From Streptomyces sp. NBC_01481 (GTDB taxonomy: Bacteria; Actinomycetota; Actinomycetes; Streptomycetales; Streptomycetaceae), in NCBI RefSeq assembly GCF_026339995.1, contig NZ_JAPEPT010000003.1, forward strand, positions 558,001 to 622,000: DNA of 64,000 nt, written 5' to 3'. The notes beneath the pieces are model-generated. The model had not been told where the DNA came from, ran no database searches, and saw only the letters and a list, made by a program, of their open reading frames with translations. Below are positions 43,181-51,299 of the stretch, piece after piece. Each line of letters opens with the position of its first letter. Position 1 is the stretch's first letter. The position numbers and the translations under genes are program-made.

Positions 43181-43208
43181 GACGCCTTCCGGTGAGGCCG
43201 TGCCGGCC

Positions 43209-43625
43209 TCAGTGCACGCGGACCTTGAGGGGCGGCGAAACGGTGCCGCCGCCGACGATCCGGAGCGTGTTGCGGCCCTTGAGGCCGAGGTAGACCCGCA
43301 TCTTGTAGGTCGACCTCTGCGTGAGGTTCATGGAGGCGGGCAGGGTGACCCACTTGCCGCTCTGCTTCTGCTGCAGCGTGACCCGGGTACCCGGCGCCAG
43401 ATGCCTGGCCTTGCCGTACACCCGGAACTCCTGCCACGCCCGGACGCCGTCGGTCGTGGCTCTCGCCGTCAGCGTGGGTCGTTCCTGGGCCGGTCTCGCG
43501 CTGTCACGGCCGGTGTCCGTCGCCGGTGGCGCGGGGGAGACAACGGCCATGGCCACTCCGACCGAACCGGCCAGCACGGCGGCCGTCGCGATTCCGGTCA
43601 CCGACGCACGCTTGAAACGCTCCAT
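43209..43625 (-). CDS. Small secreted hypothetical protein
   Basis: 138 residues. Signal peptide MERFKRASVTGIATAAVLAGSVGVAMA, a Thr/Ala/Pro linker, then about 75 residues of beta-rich sequence (RAWQEFRVYGKARHLAPGTRVTLQQKQSGKWVTLPASMNLTQRSTYKMRVYLGLKGRNTLRIVG) that looks like an immunoglobulin-like or Streptomyces secreted repeat module. ATG at 43625 has a GGAG 7 bases upstream. Function unknown; no cysteines in the mature part. Confidence 0.78.
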   Translation of the reverse strand: MERFKRASVTGIATAAVLAGSVGVAMAVVSPAPPATDTGRDSARPAQERPTLTARATTDGVRAWQEFRVYGKARHLAPGTRVTLQQKQSGKWVTLPASMNLTQRSTYKMRVYLGLKGRNTLRIVGGGTVSPPLKVRVH

Positions 43626-43736
43626 GGGATCACTCCAGGGGAAGGGGGACTGCGGATCACCAACCCTAGGCATATGGGGCGTAAATATGAGGAATCGACG
43701 CGCTCGCCGCGAAACGGCCTTCGGCTGCGTTACGGG

Positions 43737-43919
43737 TCAGTCGCGTCCTCGCTCGACCGGTCGCCTCCCGGGCAGTGCGGCATACCTCGCGAATGCCTCC
43801 CGGCCGTCGGGAACGAAAGGCCACTGATCCAGTGCCTCCCGCAGCGCGGGTTCGGGCAGCCAGGCGTGCCACGCGATCTCCCGCGGGTCCGGCGTCAGGG
43901 CGTCCACCCGTTCGGACAT
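43737..43919 (-). pseudogene. Nudix hydrolase remnant (C-terminal ~60 residues)
   Basis: The frame ERVDALTPDPREIAWHAWLPEPALREALDQWPFVPDGREAFARYAAL matches the end of YfcD-like Nudix hydrolases (last helix and the WPFVPDGR motif), but the Nudix box GX5EX7REUXEEXGU and everything before it are missing. The ATG at 43919 lies 8 bp after the SDR stop. Best read as a truncated gene. Confidence 0.6.
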
Positions 43920-43927
43920 GATGCCGG

Positions 43928-44668
43928 TCACCGGCCGCCGGAGACCCTCAAGACCGTGCCCGTCGTGTACGACGCGTCCGGCGACAGCAGCCAGGCGACC
44001 GCAGCGGCGATCTCCTCCGGTTCGCCGGGGCGGCCGAGCGGGATCGTGGTGGCCGCCTTGGCCGGGCGGTCGGGGTCGCCCATGGTCGCGTGCATGTCGG
44101 TGTTGATGACGCCGGGTGCGACCGCGTTGACCCGGATACCGTCCGGGCCGAGTTCCTTGGCCAGGCCGACTGTCAGGGCGTCGGTGGCCGCCTTCGTCGC
44201 GGCGTAGTGGACGTACTCGCCGGGACTGCCCAGCGTTGCCGCCGCGGAGGAGATGTTGACGATGGCGCCGGAGCCGAGCGCGGCCATGTCGCGGGCGGCC
44301 CGCCGGCAGCACAGCAGGTAGCCCAGGAGGTTCACCTCGACCACCCGGCGCAGGTCCGAGGTACGGGTGTCGGTGAGTCTGCCGAGCGGCCCGGTCACTC
44401 CGGCGTTGTTGACCAGGCCGGTCACCGGGCCGAGTTCGCGTGCGGCGGTGTCGAACAGCCGCTCCACGTCGGCCTCTTCCGACACGTCCGCCCGCACCGT
44501 GACGCAGCGGGCGCCCGCCGCACGTACAGCGGCTGCGACCTCGTCCGCCGCCGCGCTGTCGCTGACGTACGCCAGGGTGAGGTCGTGGCCGTCGGCAGCC
44601 AGCCGGGCGCATGTCGCTGCGCCGATGCCCCGGCTGCCGCCTGTGACGATGGTGACCGGACGTGACAC
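43928..44668 (-). CDS. Short-chain dehydrogenase/reductase (classical SDR)
   Basis: 246 residues with the complete classical SDR set: TGGSRGIG cofactor motif, NNAG, catalytic Ser (NISSAAA), Y-x-x-x-K as YAATK, and the terminal GGxVLRVSGG. Typically 3-oxoacyl or sugar/alcohol NADP reductases. GTG at 44668 is chosen because AGGAGG lies 7 bases before it. Separated from the aldo/keto reductase upstream by a strong hairpin. Confidence 0.9.
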   Translation of the reverse strand: MSRPVTIVTGGSRGIGAATCARLAADGHDLTLAYVSDSAAADEVAAAVRAAGARCVTVRADVSEEADVERLFDTAARELGPVTGLVNNAGVTGPLGRLTDTRTSDLRRVVEVNLLGYLLCCRRAARDMAALGSGAIVNISSAAATLGSPGEYVHYAATKAATDALTVGLAKELGPDGIRVNAVAPGVINTDMHATMGDPDRPAKAATTIPLGRPGEPEEIAAAVAWLLSPDASYTTGTVLRVSGGR

Positions 44669-44684
44669 GTGCTGCCTCCTGACC

Positions 44685-44718
44685 GTGCCCCTGGCTGCTG
44701 AACAGCAGCCAGGGGCAC
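44685..44718. terminator. Perfect 16-bp hairpin between two reductase genes
   Basis: GTGCCCCTGGCTGCTG-AA-CAGCAGCCAGGGGCAC: arms of 16 bp with only two bases between them, 23 bp past the aldo/keto reductase stop and just before the SDR ribosome binding site. It could terminate the first gene or attenuate the second. Confidence 0.65.
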
Positions 44719-44741
44719 GCCCTTTGCGTCGATCAGGGACG

Positions 44742-45584
44742 TCAGTTCCAGTCGAAGCCGTCCGGGTCGGGGCCCAGTCGCTTGCCCTCGTCCAGGGCGG
44801 CCATCGCCAGCATGTCCTCGTCGTCCAGCTCGAAGCCGAACACATCGAAGTTCTCGGCGATACGGGACGGAGTAACCGACTTGGGAATGACCACGTTCCC
44901 CGTCTGCAGGTGCCAGCGCAACACTACCTGGGCGGGCGTCCTGCCGTGCTTCTGCGCGATCGCGACAACCGTGGGGACCTCCAGAAGGCCCTTGCCCTGT
45001 CCCAGCGGGGACCAGGCCTCGGTGCGGATGCCGTGCTCGGCGTGGAAGGCGCGCAGCTCCGCCTGCTGGAGCTGCGGGTGCAGCTCGACCTGGTTGACGG
45101 CCGGTACGACGCCGGACTCCTCGATGACGCGACTGAGCTGCGGCACCTTGAAGTTGGAGACGCCGACCGCCTTCGCGCGGCCGCTCTGCTCGATCTCGGT
45201 GAATGTCTTCCAGATCGTGAGGTAGTCCTCGCGCATCGCGCGCGGCCAGTGGATCAGGTAGAGGTCGACATGGTCGAGGCCCAGCTTCTTCAGCGAGGCG
45301 TCGAATTCGCGCAGGACGGCGTCACGCGTCCACGTCACGGACGAGCCGTTCCACAGCTTCGTCGTGATGAAGAGTTCCTCGCGGGCGATTCCGGAGGCGG
45401 CCACGGCACGTCCGGTGCCCTCTTCGTTCTCGTAGATGGCCGCGGTGTCGATGCTGCGGTAGCCGGCTTCCAGAGCCGTGCCAACCGCCTTCGCCGCCTC
45501 GTCGTCAGGCACCTGCCAGACACCGAAGCCGAGCTGCGGCATCGCGACGCCATTGTTGAGGGTGAGGGAGGGGACCTTGCTCAC
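44742..45584 (-). CDS. Aldo/keto reductase
   Basis: 280 residues of the TIM-barrel NADPH oxidoreductases: GFGVWQVPDDEAAKAVGTALEAGYRSIDTAAIYENE with catalytic Asp and Tyr, KLWNGS (Lys), and LIHWP (His), then VGVSNFK and the cofactor-binding VVIPKSVTPSRIAENF. Reduces aldehydes and ketones; the substrate is unknown. The GTG at 45584 is preferred because an upstream AAGGA lies within 10 bases. Minus strand, divergent from pqqA. Confidence 0.9.
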   Translation of the reverse strand: MSKVPSLTLNNGVAMPQLGFGVWQVPDDEAAKAVGTALEAGYRSIDTAAIYENEEGTGRAVAASGIAREELFITTKLWNGSSVTWTRDAVLREFDASLKKLGLDHVDLYLIHWPRAMREDYLTIWKTFTEIEQSGRAKAVGVSNFKVPQLSRVIEESGVVPAVNQVELHPQLQQAELRAFHAEHGIRTEAWSPLGQGKGLLEVPTVVAIAQKHGRTPAQVVLRWHLQTGNVVIPKSVTPSRIAENFDVFGFELDDEDMLAMAALDEGKRLGPDPDGFDWN

Positions 45585-45792
45585 GAGCGGTCGATCCTTA
45601 CGTCGTCGGTTGGTACGCCCATCGTCAACGATCACCTTCGCAGACGCATTCCCGACGCCGAAGTTGGCCTGATACAGCTCCGACCTTATCGGTCCGGACC
45701 ATTGACCACGTCTCCTCAAGACGCAACTCTATGGCACATAGCTGAACGCCGGACACTCATGTGAACGGAAGTTTCAGTCCTGCTCCACCATG

Positions 45793-45825
45793 CGTCACCG
45801 GGCAATCACTCCTGAATCACTCCTG
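45793..45825. promoter_or_regulatory. Three 11-bp-spaced TCAC direct repeats upstream of pqqA
   Basis: CGTCACCGGGC, AATCACTCCTG, AATCACTCCTG lie head to tail from 45793 to 45825; the TCAC cores start at 45795, 45806 and 45817, exactly one helical turn apart. Direct repeats of 11 bp with a GTTCACC/TCAC core are the form of OmpR-family (PhoP-type) response regulator sites in Streptomyces. The last ends 32 bp before pqqA. Confidence 0.6.
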
Positions 45826-45857
45826 ACCCCCACATCTCAGGAAGGCAGGTACGGCTC

Positions 45858-45968
45858 ATGCAGGACAGCAAGGAAACATCGGAGGAGACGGCCACCTGGC
45901 AGACCCCCGAGTACATGGTCGTCGAGACCGCACTCGAAGTCACCGCCTACGCCCTCACCGACCGGTAG
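45858..45968 (+). CDS. pqqA: Coenzyme PQQ precursor peptide PqqA
   Basis: 36 residues. The core TWQTPEYMVVETALEVTAYALTDR follows the PqqA pattern (W-x-x-P-x-Y ... E-V-T-x-Y), with Glu27 and Tyr31 at the required E-x3-Y spacing; these two side chains are linked by PqqE and become the PQQ skeleton. The acidic 13-residue leader before it is longer than in most PqqA peptides (22-29 residues). Too short for standard gene finding but placed correctly 11 bp before pqqB. The ribosome binding site is weak (AGG 8 bases before ATG). Confidence 0.85.
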   Translation: MQDSKETSEETATWQTPEYMVVETALEVTAYALTDR

Positions 45969-45979
45969 ACCCCGCCGCC

Positions 45980-46876
45980 ATGCTGCTGCAGGTGCTCGGC
46001 ACCGCGGCGGGCGGCGGACTGCCCCAGTGGAACTGTGCGTGTCCCGGCTGCGCCGGGGCACGCACACACCCGCACCGGCGCCGCCGTCACGCCTCACTCG
46101 CCCTGCGCGCGGACGAGAGCCGCTGGTTTCTCGTCAACGCCACCCCCGACATCGGTGATCAGATCGAGGACTGCCACGCGCTGCGGGCCGGGCCGGGCCG
46201 GCGCGAGTCCCCCGTGGCCGGAGTGATCCTCACCGACGCCGAACTCGACCACACGCTCGGGATCGCCCGGCTGCGCGAGGCCGACGGCTTCGACATCCTC
46301 GCCACCCGGCCGGTACGGGACGCACTGCTCGGACGATTAAGACTCGGCGAAGTGCTCGCCCCCTACACCCGCATCGAGTGGCGGGAGTTGAGCCACGTAG
46401 CGGAACCGCTGACCAAGAGCGGCACCGTGGAGATGGCTGCCGTACCCCTCTCGGCCAAACGGCCGCGCTACGCCGCAGGCACCGGAGAGGACGAGCGCAC
46501 CTGGGTCGTCGCGCTCCGGCTGCGCGAGACCACGACCGGCCGCAGCCTGCTCTACGCACCGGCCCTCGCCCACTGGAGCGACGAGTTCCAGCATGCCGTC
46601 GAGGAAGCCGACTGCGTCATCCTCGACGGCACCTTCTGGGACGACAACGAGCCGGTACGCACCGGAGTTTCCGCCGGGACCGCGACCGGAATGGGCCATC
46701 TGCCCATCGCCGGGCCGAACGGCACCGCCCGCCGCCTCAGCGGGCTGCGCGCCCGCTGTCTCTACACGCACCTCAACAACACCAACCCCCTCGCGGACCC
46801 GGACGCCCCGCAGCATGCGCTGCTCGGCGACTGGGGACTCGAGGTCGCCGCCGACCGAATGGTGATCGAGCTGTGA
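45980..46876 (+). CDS. pqqB: PQQ biosynthesis protein PqqB
   Basis: 298 residues, normal PqqB length. The metallo-beta-lactamase-related fold shows CACPGCAGARTHPHRRRRHASLALR near the start, LVNATPDIGDQI, and the variant metal motif VILTDAELDHTLGIARLR, then FWDDNEPV, MGHLPIAG and YTHLNNTNPL near the end. Known PqqB hydroxylates the tyrosine of the precursor using iron. Codon 120 (46337-46339) is TTA, inside a run of rare codons (GGA CGA TTA AGA), which would make translation depend on bldA. Overlaps pqqC by 4 bp. Confidence 0.9.
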   Translation: MLLQVLGTAAGGGLPQWNCACPGCAGARTHPHRRRRHASLALRADESRWFLVNATPDIGDQIEDCHALRAGPGRRESPVAGVILTDAELDHTLGIARLREADGFDILATRPVRDALLGRLRLGEVLAPYTRIEWRELSHVAEPLTKSGTVEMAAVPLSAKRPRYAAGTGEDERTWVVALRLRETTTGRSLLYAPALAHWSDEFQHAVEEADCVILDGTFWDDNEPVRTGVSAGTATGMGHLPIAGPNGTARRLSGLRARCLYTHLNNTNPLADPDAPQHALLGDWGLEVAADRMVIEL

Positions 46877-47598
46877 GCACAGTCGCTCCGCCCGCAACGG
46901 GCGCCGGTGAGCTGTGGAGCCCCGAGGAGTTCACGGCGCGGCTGCGCGCCGTGCCCGCCGAGCGCTACCACGACCGCCACCCCTTCAACCTGCGCATGCA
47001 CGAAGGCGCCCTGCGCCCCGACGAGTTGCGCCGCTGGATCCTCAACCGCTTCCACTACCAGCGCCACATCCCCGTCAAGGACGCGCTGATCCTCGCCAAG
47101 TTCGACGACTCCTCGCTGCGCCGCTCCTGGCTGCGCCGGATCCAGGACCACGACGGACGGGTGGAGGGCGAGGGCGGCATCGAGCGCTGGCTGCGGCTCG
47201 GCGAAGCCGCCGGGATCGACCGGGAGCGGCTGCTGTCGGGCGCGGAAGTACTCCCGGGCGTACGGCTCGCGGTCGACGGATACGTCAACTTCTGCCGGCT
47301 GCGCTCCCCGCTCGAAGCCGTCGCCGCCTCCCTCACCGAACTCGCCGCGCCGACCATCATGCGCACCCGTATCGACGCTTTCGAACGCCACTACCGCTGG
47401 ATCGAGGCCGACGGACTCGTCTACTTCCAGAGCCGCATCGGACAGGGCGCCCGGGACAGCGAAGAAGCCCTCGCCCTGGTCCTTGCCTGGGCGGCGACCC
47501 GGCGGGAGCAGGAGGCGGCCGTGGCAGCCCTCCGCTTCAAGTGCGATGTGCTCTGGTCGCTGCTCGACGCAGTGGACGGCGCGGGGGAGCGGCCATGA
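46873..47598 (+). CDS. pqqC: PQQ synthase PqqC
   Basis: 241 residues, all-helical cofactorless oxidase fold that performs the last ring-closing and eight-electron oxidation to PQQ. Diagnostic stretches: HPFNLRMHEGALRPDELRRWILNRFHYQRHIPVKDALILAKFDD, WLRLGEAAGIDRE, and ELAAPTIMRTRIDAFERHYRWI, which carry the substrate-binding His/Arg/Tyr/Lys set. GTG start inside the pqqB stop; ATGA overlap with pqqD. Confidence 0.92.
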   Translation: MSTVAPPATGAGELWSPEEFTARLRAVPAERYHDRHPFNLRMHEGALRPDELRRWILNRFHYQRHIPVKDALILAKFDDSSLRRSWLRRIQDHDGRVEGEGGIERWLRLGEAAGIDRERLLSGAEVLPGVRLAVDGYVNFCRLRSPLEAVAASLTELAAPTIMRTRIDAFERHYRWIEADGLVYFQSRIGQGARDSEEALALVLAWAATRREQEAAVAALRFKCDVLWSLLDAVDGAGERP

Positions 47599-47870
47599 CC
47601 GATACCTCGACAAGCGACACCTGGAAACCCGTGCTCTCGCGGTCGGTGGTGTTCCGGCACGACCGGGTGCGCGGCGCCGATCTGCTCGTACTTCCCGAGC
47701 GGGTGGTCGTGCTCCAGGGCAACGCCGGATCCATCGTGCGGCTCTGCGACGGCGTGCGTGACGTCGGCGCGATCGTGGCCGAGCTCGCCGAGCAGCATCC
47801 GGGTGCGCCCGTGGCCGAGGAAGTCCCGGAGTTTCTGGGGCGGTTGCGCAAGGAGGGCTGGCTCAAGTGA
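47595..47870 (+). CDS. pqqD: PQQ chaperone PqqD
   Basis: 91 residues, RiPP-recognition-type winged helix that binds the PqqA leader and delivers it to PqqE. VLSRSVVFRHDRVRGADLLVLPERVVVLQGNAGSIVRLCDGVRDVGAIVAELAEQHPGAPVAEEVPEFLGRLRKEGWL keeps the LN/LQGNAGSIV-LCDG and VEEFL-L--GWL pattern of the family. ATGA overlap with pqqC and GTGA overlap with pqqE. Confidence 0.93.
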   Translation: MTDTSTSDTWKPVLSRSVVFRHDRVRGADLLVLPERVVVLQGNAGSIVRLCDGVRDVGAIVAELAEQHPGAPVAEEVPEFLGRLRKEGWLK

Positions 47871-48961
47871 CATCCGTCGACCCGCCCTGGGCGCTACTCG
47901 CCGAGCTCAGCCACGGCTGTCCGCTGCACTGCGCCTATTGCTCCAACCCCGTCGAACTGGTCGGTCGGTCAGATGAGTTGACCACCGCTCAGTGGGCCGA
48001 GGTGTTCCGGCAGGCCGCCGACCTGGGCGTCGTACAGTCCCATCTCTCCGGCGGAGAGCCGCTGCTGCGGCGGGATCTGCCCGAGATCGTGGCCGCGGCG
48101 GACGGCGCCGGAATCCATACGCAGCTGGTCACCAGCGGGGTCGGCCTGCACGAGAAGCGACTGGCTATGCTGATAGACGCCGGGCTGCGCAGCGTCCAGC
48201 TCTCCGTCCAGCACGCCGACCGGGCCGCCTCCGAACTCATCGCCGGAGCCCGCTCCTTCGCGGCCAAGGAGCGCGCCGCACGGCTGGTACGCGAGGCGGA
48301 TCTGCCCCTCGGCCTCAATGTCGTACTCCACCGCGCCAATCTCGACGCGCTCGACGACCTCGTCGAACTCGCCCTGGACTGGGGCGCGGAGCGGATCGAA
48401 CTCGCCAACGCCCAGTTCTACGGCTGGGCCCTGCGCAACCGGGACGCCCTGCTGCCAGGCCGTGAGCAGATCGCCGCCGCGCGCGCCGCGGTCGAACGAT
48501 GGCGGAACCGGCTGGCGGGCCGGCTGGACCTCGTCTGGGTCGTGCCCGACTACGTCGACGGCATCGCCAAGCCCTGCATGGGCGGCTGGGGCGCTCTTTC
48601 GCTCACCGTGGCACCCGACGGCACGGTCCACCCCTGCCCGGCGGCCGCGTCCCTGCCCGGCCTGGACGTCCCCAGCGTCAAGGACCACTCCCTGGAGTGG
48701 ATCTGGCACGAGTCGAGGACCTTCAACCTCTACCGCGGCGAGGAGTGGATGCAGGACCCGTGCCGCAGCTGCGAGCTGCGCACCAAGGACTTCGGCGGCT
48801 GCCGCTGCCAGGCGTACGCCCTGACCGGCGACGCCACCCGCACCGATCCGGCCTGCCGTCTCTCGCCGGAACACGCGTTCGTACGCGATCTCGTCGACCG
48901 CCCGCGCCTCCCCGTGCCGGTGGCCGCACCCGCGTACGCCTACCGCAAGGAAGGATCATGA
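47867..48961 (+). CDS. pqqE: Radical SAM PqqA-processing enzyme PqqE
   Basis: 364 residues. Radical SAM cluster motif CPLHCAYC (Cys18, Cys22, Cys25), SHLSGGEPLLRRDLPEI with the SAM-binding GGE, and a C-terminal SPASM domain with clustered cysteines (CMGGWGALSLTVAPDGTVHPCPAAASL, CRSCELRTKDFGGCRCQAYALTGD, ACRL) for two auxiliary FeS clusters. It forms the carbon-carbon bond between Glu and Tyr of PqqA. The stop overlaps the start of the CBM35-GH105 gene (ATGA), an unusual coupling to a secreted glycosidase gene. Confidence 0.94.
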   Translation: MTSVDPPWALLAELSHGCPLHCAYCSNPVELVGRSDELTTAQWAEVFRQAADLGVVQSHLSGGEPLLRRDLPEIVAAADGAGIHTQLVTSGVGLHEKRLAMLIDAGLRSVQLSVQHADRAASELIAGARSFAAKERAARLVREADLPLGLNVVLHRANLDALDDLVELALDWGAERIELANAQFYGWALRNRDALLPGREQIAAARAAVERWRNRLAGRLDLVWVVPDYVDGIAKPCMGGWGALSLTVAPDGTVHPCPAAASLPGLDVPSVKDHSLEWIWHESRTFNLYRGEEWMQDPCRSCELRTKDFGGCRCQAYALTGDATRTDPACRLSPEHAFVRDLVDRPRLPVPVAAPAYAYRKEGS

Positions 48962-50505
48962 AGCGATCAACTCCCCTGCTGCTGGCGGCCGCTCTCGCGG
49001 GCAGCACCCTGTCCGCCGTGCCCGCGAGCGCGGACCCCGCGATCTCGGCCGCGGCCGTTCGGTACGAGGCCGAGAGCGCCCTCATCCACCAGGGCGCCGT
49101 GGAGGCCAACCACGCCGGATTCACCGGAACCGGATTCGTCAACTACGACAACGCGGCCGGAAGTCATGTCGAGTTCACGGTGGACTCCGCCGAGACGACG
49201 AACACCATCCTGGCCCTGAGATTCGCCAACGGCACGACGGCGAACCGCCCGCTCGACATCACCGTCAACGGCCGACTGGTCGCCGACGACCTGGCCTTGG
49301 GCCCCACCGGCAGCTGGAGCGGCTGGCAGACCAAGAACGTCACCGCGGAGCTCAAGGCGGGGACCAACGCCGTACGGGCCACCTCCGCCGGCGCGGCCGG
49401 CGGCCCCAATCTCGACTCGCTCACCGTCGGCGAAGACGCCTCCACCGCCGACTGGTCGATCGCCATGATCGAGTCCACGATGGCCCGCTACTCCCCGAGC
49501 GCCATCGGCGGCTGGTCCTACCCCGTGGGGCTGTATCTCTACGGCCAGTACCTCGTCTATCAGCGCACCCACGACGCCCGCTACCTCAGCTACATCAAAA
49601 GCTATGTCGACCGCTTCGTCGACAGCGGAGGAAACATCGGGCAGAACTTCAATAATCTCGACAGCATGCAGGCGGGACGGCTGCTGAACATCCTCCACCA
49701 CGAGACGGGCCAGGCGCGCTACCAGAAAGCCGCCAAGAAGATCCGGGATCGGCTCACCACCTATCCGCGTACCTCCGACGGCGGATTCTGGCATTCGACT
49801 TCGGATTCCCGGCGCAGCCAGCTGTGGGCCGACGGCGTCTACATGGTGAACCCCTTCCTCGTCGAGTACGGAAAGGAATTCGGCGACTCGGCGTACACCA
49901 GTAATGAGGCGACCTCGCAACTCGCCGTCTACGGCAGCCACTTGCAGGTGGCGAACGGACTGCTCAGGCACGCCTGGGACGAGTCGCGCGACGCGAGCTG
50001 GTCCGATCCGGGGACCGGACTCGCACCCGAGCACTGGTGCCGCGCCATCGGCTGGTACGCGATGGCGATCGTCAACGTCCTGGACGCCGTCCCGGCCGGC
50101 CATCCCCGCCGGGCCCAGCTGCTGACCGTGCTGCGAAAGCTCGCCGCGGGCATCGAGACATACCAGGACCAGGCCACCGGCCGCTGGTTCCAGGTCGTCG
50201 ACAAGGGCGCGCACGGCGACAACTGGACCGAGACCTCCTGCTCCAGCATGTTCACCTTCGCCCTTTCCCGCTCGGCACAGCAGGGATATGTCGACGCGCA
50301 CTACGCACAGGTGGCGCAGCGCGGATATCAGGGCGTGCTGGAAAAGATCTCGACCGGCGGCGACGGTCTCACCCATCTCACCGACATCTCCATCGGGACA
50401 AATGTCGGGAACTACAGCTACTACATCAACCGCGACCGGAAGACCAATGACTTCCACGGTCTCGGTGCCTTTCTCATCATGAACGAACAACTCCGGGCCA
50501 GGTGA
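48958..50505 (+). CDS. Secreted CBM35-GH105 unsaturated rhamnogalacturonyl hydrolase
   Basis: 515 residues: signal peptide (LLLAAALAGSTLSAVPASA), a CBM35 module at about 33-155 (RYEAESALIHQGAVEANHAGFTGTGFVNYDNAAGSHVEFTV ... GGPNLDSL), then a GH105 (YteR-like) alpha6/alpha6 barrel with LWADGVYMVNPFLVEY (catalytic Asp region) and EHWCRAIGWYAMAIVNVLDAVP. GH105 removes unsaturated galacturonyl/rhamnosyl disaccharide ends made by pectin lyases. It starts inside the pqqE stop codon and is followed 6 bp later by the lyase-like gene. Confidence 0.88.
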   Translation: MKRSTPLLLAAALAGSTLSAVPASADPAISAAAVRYEAESALIHQGAVEANHAGFTGTGFVNYDNAAGSHVEFTVDSAETTNTILALRFANGTTANRPLDITVNGRLVADDLALGPTGSWSGWQTKNVTAELKAGTNAVRATSAGAAGGPNLDSLTVGEDASTADWSIAMIESTMARYSPSAIGGWSYPVGLYLYGQYLVYQRTHDARYLSYIKSYVDRFVDSGGNIGQNFNNLDSMQAGRLLNILHHETGQARYQKAAKKIRDRLTTYPRTSDGGFWHSTSDSRRSQLWADGVYMVNPFLVEYGKEFGDSAYTSNEATSQLAVYGSHLQVANGLLRHAWDESRDASWSDPGTGLAPEHWCRAIGWYAMAIVNVLDAVPAGHPRRAQLLTVLRKLAAGIETYQDQATGRWFQVVDKGAHGDNWTETSCSSMFTFALSRSAQQGYVDAHYAQVAQRGYQGVLEKISTGGDGLTHLTDISIGTNVGNYSYYINRDRKTNDFHGLGAFLIMNEQLRAR

Positions 50506-50511
50506 CAACAA

Positions 50512-51288
50512 ATGACCCCCACCAGAAGGACCGTTCTGGGCGCCGCGCTGGGCGGTGCCGTCGCGGCGGGCATGCCCGCCGCGACGGCGAGCGCCGCATC
50601 GTGGCAGCTGCGCTGGTCGCCGTCGGCGAGCAGCGACAAGCTCAAGGCCTTCGAGACGATCGAGGACGACCGGGCGGACTCCCACCCGGCCGGGGCGCCG
50701 CACATCTCCGCCGAGGGCGACAACTTCCGGTTCACCATGCACACGGTGGACCGGGACACCATGAAGGACCGGCAGCGCCACGAGGTCACCGGCTGCCGCA
50801 ACGGCAGCTCCTTCCTCCAGTGGAAGTCCGGCCAGACCTGGCGCGTCACGTACTCGATGTACATCCCCAGCACGCTGAAGGCGACCACCAGCTTCACGCA
50901 CATCATGCAGATGAAGCAGCCCGGCACCGGCTCGTCGCCGATCGTCGTGCAGTCGCTGCGCCGCGTCGACGGCGTACAGACCATCGAGCTCAAGGTCATC
51001 GAGGGGGATGTCCTCGTCGGCCGTACGAACCTGGAGCCGCTGCACAACAAGTGGACCGACGTCGACTTCCAGATCAAGATCGGCAACGGTACGTCGGGCT
51101 CGGTCCGCTGGATCCTCAAGAGCGGCGGAACCACGGTGATCGACAAGTCCAAGTCGGGCGTCGACACCTTTCTCGCGGACCGGGTGCGCCCCAAGTGGGG
51201 CATCTACCGCTCCCTGGGCGACAGTTCGGGCTCGCTGCAGAACTGCCACCTGCTCCTCACCAATATGCGCTGCTACCAGCTCGTCTGA
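50512..51288 (+). CDS. Tat-secreted polysaccharide lyase-like protein (jelly-roll)
   Basis: 258 residues. Twin-arginine signal MTPTRRTVLGAALGGAVAAGMPAATASA, then a beta-sandwich with FTMHTVDRDTMKDRQRHEVTG, QTWRVTYSMYIPSTLKATTSFTHIMQMK and RPKWGIYRSLGDSSGS, patterns seen in heparin-lyase I/PL20 glucuronan lyase-type jelly rolls. An exact family is not certain; it could also be a CBM-like binding protein. Located between GH105 and GH28, so an uronic-acid polysaccharide substrate is likely. Followed by GAGGAGG, which is the next gene's ribosome binding site overlapping this stop. Confidence 0.75.
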   Translation: MTPTRRTVLGAALGGAVAAGMPAATASAASWQLRWSPSASSDKLKAFETIEDDRADSHPAGAPHISAEGDNFRFTMHTVDRDTMKDRQRHEVTGCRNGSSFLQWKSGQTWRVTYSMYIPSTLKATTSFTHIMQMKQPGTGSSPIVVQSLRRVDGVQTIELKVIEGDVLVGRTNLEPLHNKWTDVDFQIKIGNGTSGSVRWILKSGGTTVIDKSKSGVDTFLADRVRPKWGIYRSLGDSSGSLQNCHLLLTNMRCYQLV

Positions 51289-51299
51289 GGAGGACGACC

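Noticed and set aside
45804..45825. Tandem AATCACTCCTG as a CRISPR-like or replication repeat
   Set aside because: Only two identical units plus one diverged; spacing fits a regulator site, not an array or iteron origin.
45858..48961. The pqq-like genes as a different RiPP cluster (for example mycofactocin)
   Set aside because: PqqA has the E-x3-Y core, PqqB and PqqC are PQQ-specific families, and MftC/MftD-type proteins are absent.
50512..51288. A secure PL7 or alginate lyase assignment for the Tat-secreted protein
   Set aside because: The jelly-roll wording fits several lyase families; the specific family and active-site residues could not be confirmed by eye.
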